Positions 53,510 through 62,790 are shown, counted from the first letter of the stretch. The stretch is DNA of 64,000 nucleotides from Macrosoma leucophasiata (GCA_036365455.1 JAWQUS010000017.1:7750001-7814000); one strand, 5' to 3'. Notes: generated by a model from the sequence alone, not told the origin. Made by a program: numbers and translations.

Positions 53510-53730
53510 TGATCGTTAGTAGACTAAAGAGAAGACATAACGTCGCTCCTTATATCGAAGCTACGACGTTGTTACTCTCCGCGATGGATTACCGCTTTTC
53601 CAGCTTTTCAGCGGACTCCTAAATAGCTCGTTCCGTGTCAAACTTAACGCGATGTTTCACATACATCAATGTGATTAAATGCGTCCTTGTTTATTTATTT
53701 TGGTGATCTAATAATGTGTGTGGGTTTTCT
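53510..53730 (+). repeat. Diverged direct repeat, copy 2
   Basis: Partner of 52610-52860, ~900 bp downstream, same orientation. The 5S-related SINE lies between them. Confidence 0.65.
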
Positions 53731-53807
53731 TTAGATTTATTAAATTAGTTGGCCTATCCAGTATCCAACAAAATATATTGCACATCGACCTTAGGATGAA
53801 GACTTTT

Positions 53808-54116
53808 TACTGGTGGTAGAGCTCCAGTGACGGAGCTCGCGGGCGTAGGCACCACCGCATTACCTAATATACTTGCCGCTAAATGGTAGTGTTCAGCACT
53901 ATCGTGTTCCGGTCAGGTGGTAATGTACGGCCCTATAATTTCCGGCACAGAGGTATAACACCTTAAGCCTCAGGAGTTGTAACGCATCTGCATTTTGACC
54001 TTGGTCTTTGTGTGGGTAGACACCCACACGAAGACCAAGGTAATAGGCTGCAGTCATCACTTTACATCAATGTGAACTACAAGCTTGCTTGCCACTTCCA
54101 TTACATAAAAAAAAAA
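53808..54116 (+). repeat. RepA retroposon with target duplication
   Basis: Complete from TACTGGTGGTAGAGCTCCAG to a 13-base poly-A, flanked by AAGACT on both sides. Contains a small internal inverted duplication near 54010-54040 (GGGTAGACACCCACACGAAG). Confidence 0.9.
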
Positions 54117-54149
54117 GACTTCGGCTTATTTTGTGTCTGTAAAGCGTTA

Positions 54150-54292
54150 TCTCTATCGCAACATAAACAAACACCCAAACCCGGAACCAATATCTGTAGG
54201 CCATACAATTAATATTTGTCTCGGTACGGGTATCGAACCCATGAACTCTGGTTTTAACGGTCTCCACACACCGTTAGACCAAACGTCTCGCC
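54150..54292 (-). repeat. SINE-C copy
   Basis: Head at the right with a B-box-like GGGTTCGATACCC on the minus strand; the body has GGTTTGGGTGTTTGTTTATG-type sequence. Slightly diverged. Confidence 0.7.
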
Positions 54293-55282
54293 CGATATTA
54301 AGTGGTATTGAAACCCAAGAACATCAAGATTAAAAATTTAAACTACACATTTTTATTAGGAAGCAAAATTAAAGGTTTAATTGATAAAGATTAATACCCA
54401 ACTTATTTATAAGTGAAAAACGACATGAAAAGTACGAAAAGCCTCGTCAATAAATTTAGATTGTTATTAAAAATTTAATCACGCTCTATGGAGGTGGAGC
54501 ACGGCGATGTAAATGTAATTACGTACCATCCCTATCTTTAAAACTTCCAGGAATTTAATATAGGCCTCATTATGTTGATTTTGACGTGGTTTTTAATTAA
54601 TTGTTAAGTTGTTATTTATTATGTAGAATCCGTTAATGTAAACGAAAATTTTAAGAAACGAAGAGTTTCCGTAATCATAATACATCTGAATAAGATATAT
54701 GCCACTACATTTCAAAACGAAAAACTACCTGGGATCGTGAATGGTACCGTGTCGCAGAAAAATATATACATTGAGCAACACGGGCCACCGAGGGTTACCT
54801 CCTCTTAGCTGTCTAAATCCGGGAGAAAAAAAAACATTGATTTTCATAACATTTTTTTTTTATTTTGAACCTATAACATAACAACATATAAATAATTGAA
54901 TTTAATCAAAATACGGCACGAGTACATGGATCGCGGAATGAGCAAACGAATGAAACATAAAACATATGAGAAACGAAAATGAGTGAGACAAAGGCGACGC
55001 ATTCTTTCACGCACGTGGGTCAAAAAGAAACATTAAAACAAAGTACCTACATTCACGCAAATCACTTTATACGAAACTAGCTAGCTACCTACCCACTCTG
55101 GCGAGTAGAAGCGGGATAGAGGCGAGAAGACCGTTGTCGAGCGCGGTCGTGATTTACCCCGCTCTTAGCCATTTCGACTTCGCGTGTAAGTTACTTTTGA
55201 AAAACTTGTTATTCCGGGAGAAATTTGTATATTTTAAATTCTTTCCGGGAGACGAGAGAGAGAGAAAACATACATGAGGAGA
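54293..55282. other. No gene; probable dispersed repeats
   Basis: 54700-54830 (GGATCGTGAATGGTACCGTG, CACGGGCCACCGAGGGTTAC) and 55080-55200 (CCACTCTGGCGAGTAGAAGC, TTTCGACTTCGCGTGTAAGT) look like lepidopteran dispersed repeats by recollection, but no second copy exists here to confirm. A GA-rich tract lies at 55250-55268. Confidence 0.4.
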
Positions 55283-55821
55283 AAAACCGGACAAGTGCGA
55301 ATTTGACTCGCATGGTGAGGGTTCCGTAATTTAAATCTGTAATATTTTCGAAAATATTACAGATTTAAAATGCAGGGACATAGCGGTTACGGTTGTACCG
55401 GCAGGAGGGGTTATATTATTAAGAATTTTCGATTTAATTTGAATACTCAAACTTATATATAGGTTTTCCAGTAATCTATAGGCAAAGAACTATTTTCCAC
55501 ATTTTTTTCTAAATTTTAAGTTCAGTAGTTTCGGAGATAGGGAGGGAATAGTCAATTTTCGTCGTTTTTCTTAAATAACTTCAAATTTGTTTATGCAAAA
55601 ATTATAAAAAAAATATATCTTAGATGCTGACAACAACTTCTTTCATTTGATATGTCACACGACACAGTTTACGATTTTTTTTTTAAATTTTCTGATTTAC
55701 CCCCCGAAAGTGGCCCTGTTTAAAATTTATTATTTTACTTGACGTGTTCATCTTTGGGTCACCAATTTACATATATTCATCAAATTTCAACTCAATCGGT
55801 CTAGTAGTAAAATAACCTCTT
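55283..55821 (+). repeat. RepO dispersed repeat, long copy
   Basis: Starts AAAAACCGGACAAGTGCGAA and GGTGAGGGTTCCGTAAT. Then comes a perfect 40-bp palindrome (55330-55369), AAAGAACTATTTTCCAC, and TTCAACTCAATCGGTCTAGT near the end. Non-coding. Confidence 0.55.
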
Positions 55822-55984
55822 ATTACTAAATGCATATGTATGTATATACGGTACCTACATATACCAAAATAACATTTATTACAATTTGTGTCTGTCTGTC
55901 TGCTGTCTGTTTGGCGGGGCTAATCTTGGGAACGATTTCGACGGGACTTTCACTGGCAGATAGCTTAGGTAAATAAAAAAATAA

Positions 55985-56427
55985 TAAAATAAAATACGCT
56001 TACACTCACAGCCCCACAGTAGGTATAAACCTGTGTCGTGGGTGCCGTTGTACAGAATCAGAATCAGAATCAGAAACTCATTTATTCATTTAGGGTGACA
56101 GGCACCTCTTATGACACGTCAAAAACAAACAAAATAAATTAAAGCGAACAACAATTGATATACATGTCAAACAAGATAAAAAATATATGTAAAGTCAAGA
56201 ATATCACTAAGATAAAACTAAATGTAATAAACTAATGTATAAGTATATCAGTAGAATGTCTCTTTTCCCCTTTACAAACTGATAACAAAGAGTAAAAAGA
56301 AAAGAAAAAGAGTCATTCTTTGTCATTCACCGGCAAAGTTCCAAAGGCCAATATGATCTGAGAAATACTTGCCGGAAAAAACTCAGTCGGCTCTTTTACA
56401 CACATACAACACATACACAGACACCAG
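55985..56427 (-). repeat. SINE-C split by LINE tail
   Basis: TACGCTTACACTCACAGCCC...GTGCCGTTGTACA, then after the insertion CACATACAACACATACACAG. Inserted in the Helitron; its head is lost or truncated. Confidence 0.75.
56055..56393 (-). mobile_element. CR1-like LINE 3' end with GATTCT tail
   Basis: On the minus strand it runs from GAGCCGACTGAGTTTTTTCC through TTTGCCGGTGAATGACAAAG to GTGCCTGTCACCCTAAATGA, ATAAATGAGTTTCTGATTCT and GATTCT repeats. Flanked by TTGTACA (56048-56054) and TTTTACA (56394-56400), a 7-bp target duplication with one mismatch. 5'-truncated, non-coding. Confidence 0.75.
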
Positions 56428-56689
56428 GTAGTAACGAGTAACTTAGGCTACTTTTATACTAGCTGCGCTCGCGACTTCGTCAGTGTAGATACTGAATAAT
56501 CATAAATTCTCACGCGGACGAAGCCGCGGGCACAGCTAGTTTGTCATAAAATTAAATTTAATCAAGTCTTGATTTAGTGCTACGATTTACTACGAGATAC
56601 TACGCTGTAGCTACGTCAAGTAACGTCTACGAATAACCTACGATACACCACATTTTAAGAAAATTCGACTAGTGTACCTTCTAACACCA

Positions 56690-56842
56690 AAACTCTACAG
56701 TCTTAGTGTTGGAAGGTGTTGGAGGCCGGTAGTCGTAGTTCGTAATTAATCTTGAAAACAGTTTGTAGACGTCACTTAGAAGTGCGGTGGGCTTATAGTT
56801 TTCTAGAAGGGTACGGTCACCTTTCTTAAAAAACAGTAACCA
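56690..56842 (-). pseudogene. RTE-type LINE reverse transcriptase fragment
   Basis: The minus strand translates to WLLFFKKGDRTLLENYKPTA followed by LLSDVYKLFSRLITN. The 'FKKGDR--L-NYRPISLLS--YK-F-R-I--R' pattern is the N-terminal (fingers) part of an RTE-clade reverse transcriptase. Similar but frame-broken sequence (CGAGGGCAAAACGCCGTGA) extends to about 56950. Only ~50 codons survive intact. Confidence 0.75.
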
Positions 56843-57056
56843 CTACACTTCTGTGCCACGTGTGCGGCGTTCACCACGTCACGGCGTTTTGCCCTCGGAT
56901 ATGATGGAATGAACACCTTCTGAAGCGCCTCTTATAATAGGATATTAGCATCTCATAATGGGTTCCAAAAATGTATACTCATAAAGCTGTCTCCAGAAAC
57001 AAGTAATTTGCTCAGTCAAGGCTTTACTACAGCTCTGAATAACCGATTTGAATTTG

Positions 57057-57248
57057 ACGACCCAGTTAGTCCAGCGGTGTCAGACGACCGTTTGATTCGC
57101 AGGGTCGTGGGTTCGATCTCCGCACCGGGACAAATATTTATATGGCCTAACTGATATTTGTTACGGGTCTGGGTGTTTGTGTATGTATTGTGTGTGTACG
57201 GTACCCACAACACAGGTTTTATACCTAGTATGGGTTGTGAGAGTTGTG
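57057..57248 (+). repeat. SINE-C, complete head
   Basis: A box TAGTCCAGCGG at 57067-57077 and B box GGTTCGATCTC at 57110-57120, then GGGACAAATATTTATATGGC and GGTCTGGGTGTTTGTGTATG. Followed after two bases by a 5S-related SINE. Confidence 0.85.
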
Positions 57249-57249
57249 T

Positions 57250-57620
57250 TGAAGCGCGCATGGCCCAGCGGCTGGTGTAGATCGTAAGCGATCTGCTCGG
57301 TTAAGCACTACGGGCGCGGTCGAGTAGTGTGATGGGTGACCGCTAGTGGCAAATTAAATGCGCGTTTCCGTGCTTCGGAGGGCACGTTAAGCCGTCGGTC
57401 CTGGTTGTTATCGATGGATAGCAGTCGTTAAACCTTGTCGGAGGCCTTATGGGCGGTTTGAAAACATCCGACAGTGGGTTGGCCACTAACCCACCCACCT
57501 CCACCAATCCGCATTGAAGCAGCGTGGTGGAGTGAGCTCCAGGCCTCCCCCATAAAAGGGGAGAGCCTCGTGCCCAGCAGTGGGACGTATAATGGGTTGC
57601 CATTATTATTATTTATTATG
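57250..57620 (+). repeat. 5S-rRNA-related SINE, full length
   Basis: GAAGCGCGCATGGCCCAGCG head; 5S-like GGTTAAGCACTACGGGCGCG and GTGATGGGTGACCGCTAGTG; body GGTTGGCCACTAACCC; 3' end AGCAGTGGGACGTATAATGG followed by an ATT microsatellite. The best-preserved copy of its family here. The 86- and 146-codon minus-strand ORFs over it are shadows. Confidence 0.75.
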
Positions 57621-57825
57621 GGTTGTGAGAGTAAGATGTTACAAAAAATTGTCGAATTGTAAAAAAAGTGTTCTCGAGGTAATGTGTCGTAGCGACCGCC
57701 TGCTGCGTCTGGCGGAAACACTACATTTCCGCAGCGTAATATCGCCGCGTCCACATTCTGTGTGTGAGGTTCAATGTTGACCTTTTTTACTTCAGAAATA
57801 CAAATGAACAACAAAATATTATGTA

Positions 57826-58010
57826 CTAGGTTTTGTCCACGAATTCGTCCGCGTGTATTTTTAATCATTACAAATTGTAGCCTATACTACTACTCCAATG
57901 TATAACCTATATTACTCTAAAGCTTCATCCAAATCCGTCCAAATTATCCAAAAGTAGTTTTATTTTTGAAAAAGTTAAAAAATAACCATACTCACATAGT
58001 ATTAGCAGGA
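57826..58010 (-). mobile_element. Non-autonomous Helitron, H6
   Basis: On the minus strand A|TCCTGCTAATACTATGTG to GGACGAATTCGTGGACAAAA, CCTAG|T. Repeat R copy 2 supplies the empty site: ATGTA|T is contiguous there. This independently supports the A/T insertion rule. Confidence 0.8.
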
Positions 58011-58136
58011 TATTGTAAACAGAGTCTCAGTAGATTAGTCGGCTGTTGTTTGGATTTCGATTCGGTTGGAGATATAAGTTATAATCTGCCCAGAAGGTCT
58101 GTTTCACGAAAAACAGGATTTTGCAGAATAAACGAA

Positions 58137-58528
58137 CTGCCTCGGTAGCCTAGTGGTAGCAGGCCACTAGTACTACGCTGAGGTCCTGGGTTCGATTCCC
58201 GAGTAGGGAGTTATCAGAGATAATGGTGTAAAGTCCTTTATCTCTGGTTCTATTGGGATTTTTCCATTTTCTGGAAATTTCCCAGTACCTCGAAGTTTGG
58301 TAATGTGCCCGGAGATGTCAACAGGCTCGCCACCGGTTACATGGGCCAAAACGTAACCGGCGAATCGTGGGTGTTTGCATGTATGTTTGAATGAAAAGAA
58401 AAAAAAGAAAAAGAAAAGAAAATAATTTATTTATGTGGACAGCACAGAGACATGACGATAAAAAAATGCATGCATTCACCTCTGCCTACCCCTTCGGGGA
58501 TTACAGACGTGAAGTTACGTAAGTTACG
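58137..58528 (+). repeat. SINE-B, full length, with insertion
   Basis: A box TAGCCTAGTGG at 58146-58156 and B box GGTTCGATTCC at 58189-58199 (perfect consensus). Body complete to TTACAGACGTGAAGTTACGT. A ~60-bp A-rich insertion (AAGAAAAAAAAGAAA...GACATGACGAT) lies near 58395-58455. TAAACGAA/TAAACCAA flanks it, a probable target duplication. Confidence 0.9.
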
Positions 58529-58569
58529 TAAACCAAGGTAATGCGTTGCCATCATATAAATAATAATAT

Positions 58570-58948
58570 GCAGTTTAAGAAGCGCTGAATAATTATTTCG
58601 GATTGTTACAAGTGTTCTCGAGGTAATGTATCGTAGCGACCGCCTGCTGCGTCTGGCGGAAAAACTACATTTCCGCTACGTAGTTAATATCGACGCGTCC
58701 ACATTCTTTGTGTGGGGCTATATGTTGAACTTTTTTAATTCAGGAATATAAAATAATAGTACGTAATAACAAAAATATTATGTATCCTGTAAACACAGTC
58801 TCAGTAGCTTAGTAGTAGGTGGCCGTTGTTTGAATTTCGATTCCTGGTTCGAAAGTTTAATAATCTGCCCGTTGAAGTGGCCCGGTGTATCGTTTCACGA
58901 AAAATAGGCATAATCTTACGTTTTTGAAGAATAAACCAAGGTAATGCG
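58570..58948 (+). repeat. Local repeat R, copy 2
   Basis: GCTGAATAATTATTTCGGAT, GTGTTCTCGAGGTAATGTAT, CGACCGCCTGCTGCGTCTGG, then a possible tRNA-like stretch (TAGCTTAGTAGTAGGTGG ... TTTCGATTCC) and GAATAAACCAAGGTAATGCG. Confidence 0.75.
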
Positions 58949-58949
58949 T

Positions 58950-59000
<51 letters not shown>
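58949..59000. repeat. TA microsatellite
   Basis: About 50 bp of alternating TA/AT at the end of repeat R copy 2. Confidence 0.95.
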
Positions 59001-59003
<3 letters not shown>

Positions 59004-59033
59004 CATTTATAGACAAAACGTTTCACCACCATC

Positions 59034-59216
59034 TCACCTGATGGAAAGTGAAAATGTGGCCGAAGATGAAGCACGCTTGTCTAAAAGGTACCTATTCACG
59101 CTGGACTTGAAAATTCCCAGGTTATAATTCTTCGGAAACAAAGGAACCGGCAGGGTGTTCCATTCCTTGGCTGTTTGCATTATAAACGTAGAGCTGAAAC
59201 GTATATAAATAAACAT
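59034..59216 (-). pseudogene. LINE reverse transcriptase C-terminus (CR1/jockey type)
   Basis: The minus strand encodes FSSTFIMQTAKEWNTLPVPL, FPKNYNLGIFKSSVNRYLL and DKRASSSATFSLSIR then a stop near 59034. The 'TA-EWN-LP---FP--YN---FK--V-RYL' pattern is the C-terminal tail of CR1/jockey-group LINE ORF2. The frame is open for 60 codons. The 5' part is missing. It sits between repeat R copies 2 and 3. Confidence 0.75.
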
Positions 59217-59218
59217 AC

Positions 59219-59407
59219 AGTTTAAACACTGCTGAATAATTATTTCGGATTGTTACAAAGTGTTCTCGAGGTAATGTGTCGTAGCGACCGCCTGCTGCGA
59301 CTGGCGGAAACACTACATCTCCGCTGCGTAATGTCGCTACATTAAGATTCTTTGTTGTTAACCTTTTTTATTACAATCACTCACATACAAAAAAAAATAT
59401 TGTATTA
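59219..59407 (+). repeat. Local repeat R, copy 3 (truncated)
   Basis: GCTGAATAATTATTTCGGAT, GTGTTCTCGAGGTAATGTGT, CGACCGCCTGCTGCGACTGG; ends at the Helitron inserted at 59408. Confidence 0.75.
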
Positions 59408-59606
59408 CTAGCGGCCCGCCTCGGCTTCCCCTGCGCTGTTCCGTTCCTATTAGTCATAGCGTGATGATATATAGCCTATAGCCTTCCTCGATAAATGGGC
59501 TATCTAACATTGAAAGAACTTTTCAAATCGGACCAGTAGTTCCTGAGATTAGCGCGTTCAAGCAAACAAACAAACAAACTCTTCAGCTTTATGATATTAG
59601 TTTAGA
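59408..59606 (-). mobile_element. Non-autonomous Helitron, E family, complete
   Basis: Minus strand: A|TCTAAACTAATATCATAAAG, TTGAACGCGCTAATCTCAGG, and GAAGCCGAGGCGGGCCGCTAG|T. Both ends intact. Confidence 0.85.
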
Positions 59607-59760
59607 TTTATCACCTCAGGCTTAACGTTAATACACGTCAGAAAATTACCAGTTATTAAATTGCGGGAGACTGGTGCCTAAACTATTTTAGAACACCAGC
59701 TTACCCTCATACGAAAGGAATAAAGTAAAATAATTATTATTATAGAGAATAAGTATACAA
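59607..59760. other. Spacer between two insertions
   Basis: No feature other than the left target duplication AGTATACAA (59752-59760) of the next SINE. Confidence 0.5.
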
Positions 59761-59931
59761 AATAATATTTTGTGTATTTTTATGGGCGTGTGTATTTTGA
59801 TTGTGTTTATGTGTCTAAATAATGTGTATACATATTACTGTGTACCGGAAAAATGCCGAGTACTGACCCGGCAATCGAACCCAGGACCCCAGTGTAGTAG
59901 TAGTGGCCAACTACCACTAGACTACGGAGGC
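59761..59931 (-). repeat. tRNA-derived SINE with 9-bp target duplication
   Basis: Head like SINE-B on the minus strand (A-box-like TAGTCTAGTGG, B box GGTTCGATTGCC), but the body differs (GTCAGTACTCGGCATTTTTC, CATAAACACAATCAAAATAC). Flanked by AGTATACAA at 59752-59760 and 59932-59940. A complete short element of a separate subfamily. Confidence 0.85.
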
Positions 59932-59940
59932 AGTATACAA

Positions 59941-60840
59941 TGAGCAGAGTTGAGTATGAATGTATGTTTATCCGGATTATTTTATTTATTTATGAATACA
60001 CAGTAAAATACATATTTGCCGATCAGCTTCACTCCCTTAAACCAGAGATGGTTTGTACGGAAGTTGTAATTCCTGATTAAACTTATTATGAGTAATAGAT
60101 ACGTTATACAAGAATAAGCAGAACAGTTTGTCTAACAAAATGTGAATCACACGCGGGTTATTTGAAATAAATAATCTAATGCGTAAACAACTCAGTAGGT
60201 AAGCAATCGGCGACTCGGTGCCGAACAGACAAAAGAAACAAGTTATCGGACTTGCACCTACAGGCTGTTCCAATTTTACGGCACCATTTTTTTTCTCATT
60301 ATTTTTCTGAATTTATAGTGTAGAAAAATAGTGTTGTTTAATTATGTTTTTAAATTTTTTCTAGGTTAGTTTATTTTTAAGGTCGGGGGGCAGTTTGTTT
60401 ATTAATCTCGGCAATAAAACAGCTGTGGTGCGTTCTCCATAAAAATTTGCTGCTGATATTTTTTGCAGGAGCCCTTTTTTTATTTGCCGAGTATATATAT
60501 TATGGTTTATAATTTTGTTATCTTTATACTTGAGATAATTTTAAATAATTAGCATTTGTATTATGCACACCACGTAAAGTTCAAAGTATTGTAATAAGGA
60601 AGAAGCTTACGTTTGGTTTTCCATACGCATGAATATTCATTTTGAGAGAATCATACATAATTTCTAAATAAGTAATGTAAAACTTCACCAGAAAATTATG
60701 TAATCATTGAGAGGGCGTTCCTAAAAAGACGTAAATCACAGTGAGCAGAGCTTAAGCAGTATTTCAAAGGGTGTCACCTTACCTAAATAACTATTAGCAG
60801 TAGGTAGTTCCATCTCTAGTCGTATTACACTGCTTAGGAT
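59941..60840. other. No gene identified
   Basis: AT-rich with no supported feature; the 78-codon minus-strand ORF (60037-60273) has no recognisable domain. Confidence 0.35.
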
Positions 60841-60860
60841 CGTGGCTCCTTCTGACTTTG

Positions 60861-61004
60861 TCATCCAGCTTTCACCATCGGTTTCGTTCCGTCGCTTGTC
60901 GCTTGGTGCATTGCAGCACTAAGTGGTGGCAGCTCTTGCAATACTTGATCCGACCACCTTTTGGAACTGCGGCCTCTGGGTCTGTTTCCCTCCAGTTTTC
61001 CAGT
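60861..61004 (-). pseudogene. LINE ORF C-terminus (RTE-like), fragment
   Basis: The minus strand reads TGKLEGNRPRGRSSKRWSDQ, then VLQELPPLSAAMHQATSDG and a stop at 60861. The G-R--G---RGR---RWSDQ signature is the C-terminal motif of RTE-type LINE proteins, also seen at 10853-11029 and 31363-31850. A different subfamily from those two. 5'-truncated; RepA lies immediately upstream. Confidence 0.7.
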
Positions 61005-61010
61005 AACTTC

Positions 61011-61310
61011 TACTGGTGGTAGAGTTCCAGAGACGGAGTTCGCGGGCGTAGGCTGGTGCCTATGCGGTGGTCCGCATTACCTAATATACTTGCCGCTAAA
61101 TGGTAGTGTTCAGCACTATCGTGTTCCGGTCAGGTGGTAATATACGGCCCTGTAATTTCCGGCACAGAGGCATAACACCTTAGGCCTCAGAAGTGGTAAC
61201 GCATCTGAATTTTGATCTTGGTCTTTGTGTGGGTGTCTATAGGCTGCAGTCATCACTAAACATCAATGTGAACTGCACGATTGTTTGCCACTTCCATTAT
61301 ATTAAAAAAA
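61011..61310 (+). repeat. RepA retroposon, complete
   Basis: TACTGGTGGTAGAGTTCCAG to TTCCATTATATTAAAAAAAA, with a small internal duplication near the start (GGCTGGTGCCTATGCGGTGG). Confidence 0.9.
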
Positions 61311-61437
61311 ACTGTCAGGCGTTCCAAGTTTTTGCTAGGTAGATATAGCAAGCAGCTAAAATATCCTCACTAAACAAAATCCTAAACTAAACTTTACGTC
61401 GGAATAAATTGCAAATTTAGTTTTATTTTATACTTTA

Positions 61438-61610
61438 CTAGTGGCTCGCCCTGGCTTCGCACTTGAGCAATAAATGTACCTAATATAGCTTAAGTCACTT
61501 AGTAAAGATGCAGCTTTGTAATGGTGAAATAATTTTTCTAGCAGTTTTTGTGTGAAAACGTTACAAACGTACAAAAACACAATTGCTTCTCTTTGTAATA
61601 TTAGTATAGA
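61438..61610 (-). mobile_element. Non-autonomous Helitron, H5
   Basis: Minus strand: A|TCTATACTAATATTACAAAG to AGGGCGAGCCACTAG|T, with GTGCGAAGCCAG before the end. Both Helitron end rules met; 173 bp. Confidence 0.8.
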
Positions 61611-61991
61611 TTCTTTTCAAACATGTCTGTTATCGATCATCTCATTTCATGTTTTCCAAAATTAAACGAATTAAAATTTGGGAATTAACAAAGTGTCTTT
61701 GCCCTTGAAAATAAATAAAATTTAAAGATCATTGCACAATCCTCTCAAGCTAAAAAGGCTGTACCACTTAAGAGGAAAATTTCTCAATGATTTAGAGTTT
61801 CATGGGGTTCTTATAGTTATTCTAGCCCGATATCGCCTAGTACAATAATCGTTTACTTAGAAGCTTTAGACTGGCTTTGAAAATTCTGATATTAGGTTGG
61901 CTATTAACCTACTTCACCTATCTGTATTAGGTCAGCGTAAACATTGGATATTTTTAAAACGACCTGTAGTTAGTTACATATTTATAGTTAA
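61611..61991. other. No gene identified
   Basis: Spacer between Helitrons; nothing recognised. Confidence 0.4.
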
Positions 61992-62299
61992 CTAGCTGTG
62001 CCCGCGACTTCATCCGCGTGAGAATTTATGATTGTTCAGTATGTACCCGGATGAAGTCGTGGGCGCAGCTAGCTTTAAGGTAGCCTAAGTTACTCGTTAT
62101 TATATAAGCTATCTGGCAGTAAAATCGGTCCAGCCGTTCCCAAGCTTAGCGGGAACAAACAGACAGACAGACAGACAAAAATTGTAAAAAATGTTGTTTT
62201 GGTTTAAGTACCGTGTGCACATACATACGCATTTAGTAAAAAGTGGCTATTTTTATATTATTTACAAACAGACACTCCCATTTTATTTATTTGTATAGA
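61992..62299 (-). mobile_element. H2-family Helitron, complete
   Basis: Minus strand starts TCTATACAAATAAATAAAAT and ends GGCACAGCTAG|T at 61992. Contains CAGACAGACAGACAGAC and the paired opposed 3' ends (second at 62069-62072). The best-preserved H2 copy. Confidence 0.85.
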
Positions 62300-62500
62300 C
62301 TAGCGGCACGTACCGGCTTCACACAGGTGCAATTTAGGTACTTACATAATATTGCGACTATAAATTGAGATGTACGCTATCTTATCTGTTAAGTTGGATC
62401 AAACTGCACACGGTGTGCAAGTTTGATTAAAATCGGTTAAGTAGTTTAGGAGTCCATCGCGGACAAACACTGTAACACGTAATTTATGTATATTATAAGA
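62300..62500 (-). mobile_element. Non-autonomous Helitron, complete
   Basis: Minus strand A|TCTTATAATATACATAAATT to GTGTGAAGCCGGTACGTGCC, GCTAG. Its 3' end directly abuts the 5' end of the H2 Helitron. The fragment at 12360-12439 is the same family. Confidence 0.85.
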
Positions 62501-62542
62501 TGTTGGTTCGGGGATAGGGGATAACAGAATCAACAATAAAAA

Positions 62543-62790
62543 AAACCGGCCAAGTGCAAATCGGACTAGCCCGTGAAGGGTTCCGTAGTAGAAAGTAATG
62601 AGGCTTTAAGTCCGCCTTATGTACATATAATTCCAGTGTTTACATAAAAAAATAAAAAAATGTTTTTTCGAGAATGTTTTTTGCAGTTTTTTCGAAATAC
62701 ATACATTATTTAAAAACCTGATCTATAACAACAGTTCGAATACTGGGCAAACAAAAGATCAGACATACAAAAAGTTTACAGTCTCCTCTA
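62543..62790 (+). repeat. RepO dispersed repeat
   Basis: AAAACCGGCCAAGTGCAAAT and GAAGGGTTCCGTAGTAGAAA start; the later part is AT-rich and its end is uncertain. Confidence 0.55.

Larger units (their letters stand above)
55822..56539 (+). mobile_element. H2-family Helitron, split by SINE-C
   Basis: The 5' part (ACTAAATGCATATGTATGTA, TGTCTGTCTGTCTGCTGTCT, CGGGACTTTCACTGGCAGAT) ends at ~55984. The 3' part resumes at ~56432 (GTAACTTAGGCTACTTTTAT-like) and ends GAAGCCGCGGGCACAGCTAG|T at 56539. An opposed 3' terminus lies at 56459. Confidence 0.75.
57650..58565 (+). repeat. Local repeat R, copy 1 (split twice)
   Basis: Core GTGTTCTCGAGGTAATGTGT then CGACCGCCTGCTGCGTCTGG. Interrupted at 57826-58010 by a Helitron and at 58137-58528 by SINE-B; the pieces align to uninterrupted copy 2 (58570-58948). 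Confidence 0.75.

Noticed and set aside
57428..57868. 146-codon minus-strand ORF
   Set aside because: It spans the junction of the 5S-related SINE, repeat R and a Helitron, so it cannot be one evolved gene.
38640..61420. Shared 17-mer AACTTTACGTCGGAATA at 38642 and 61391
   Set aside because: No similarity extends beyond it on either side; kept as coincidence or a tiny shared fragment.
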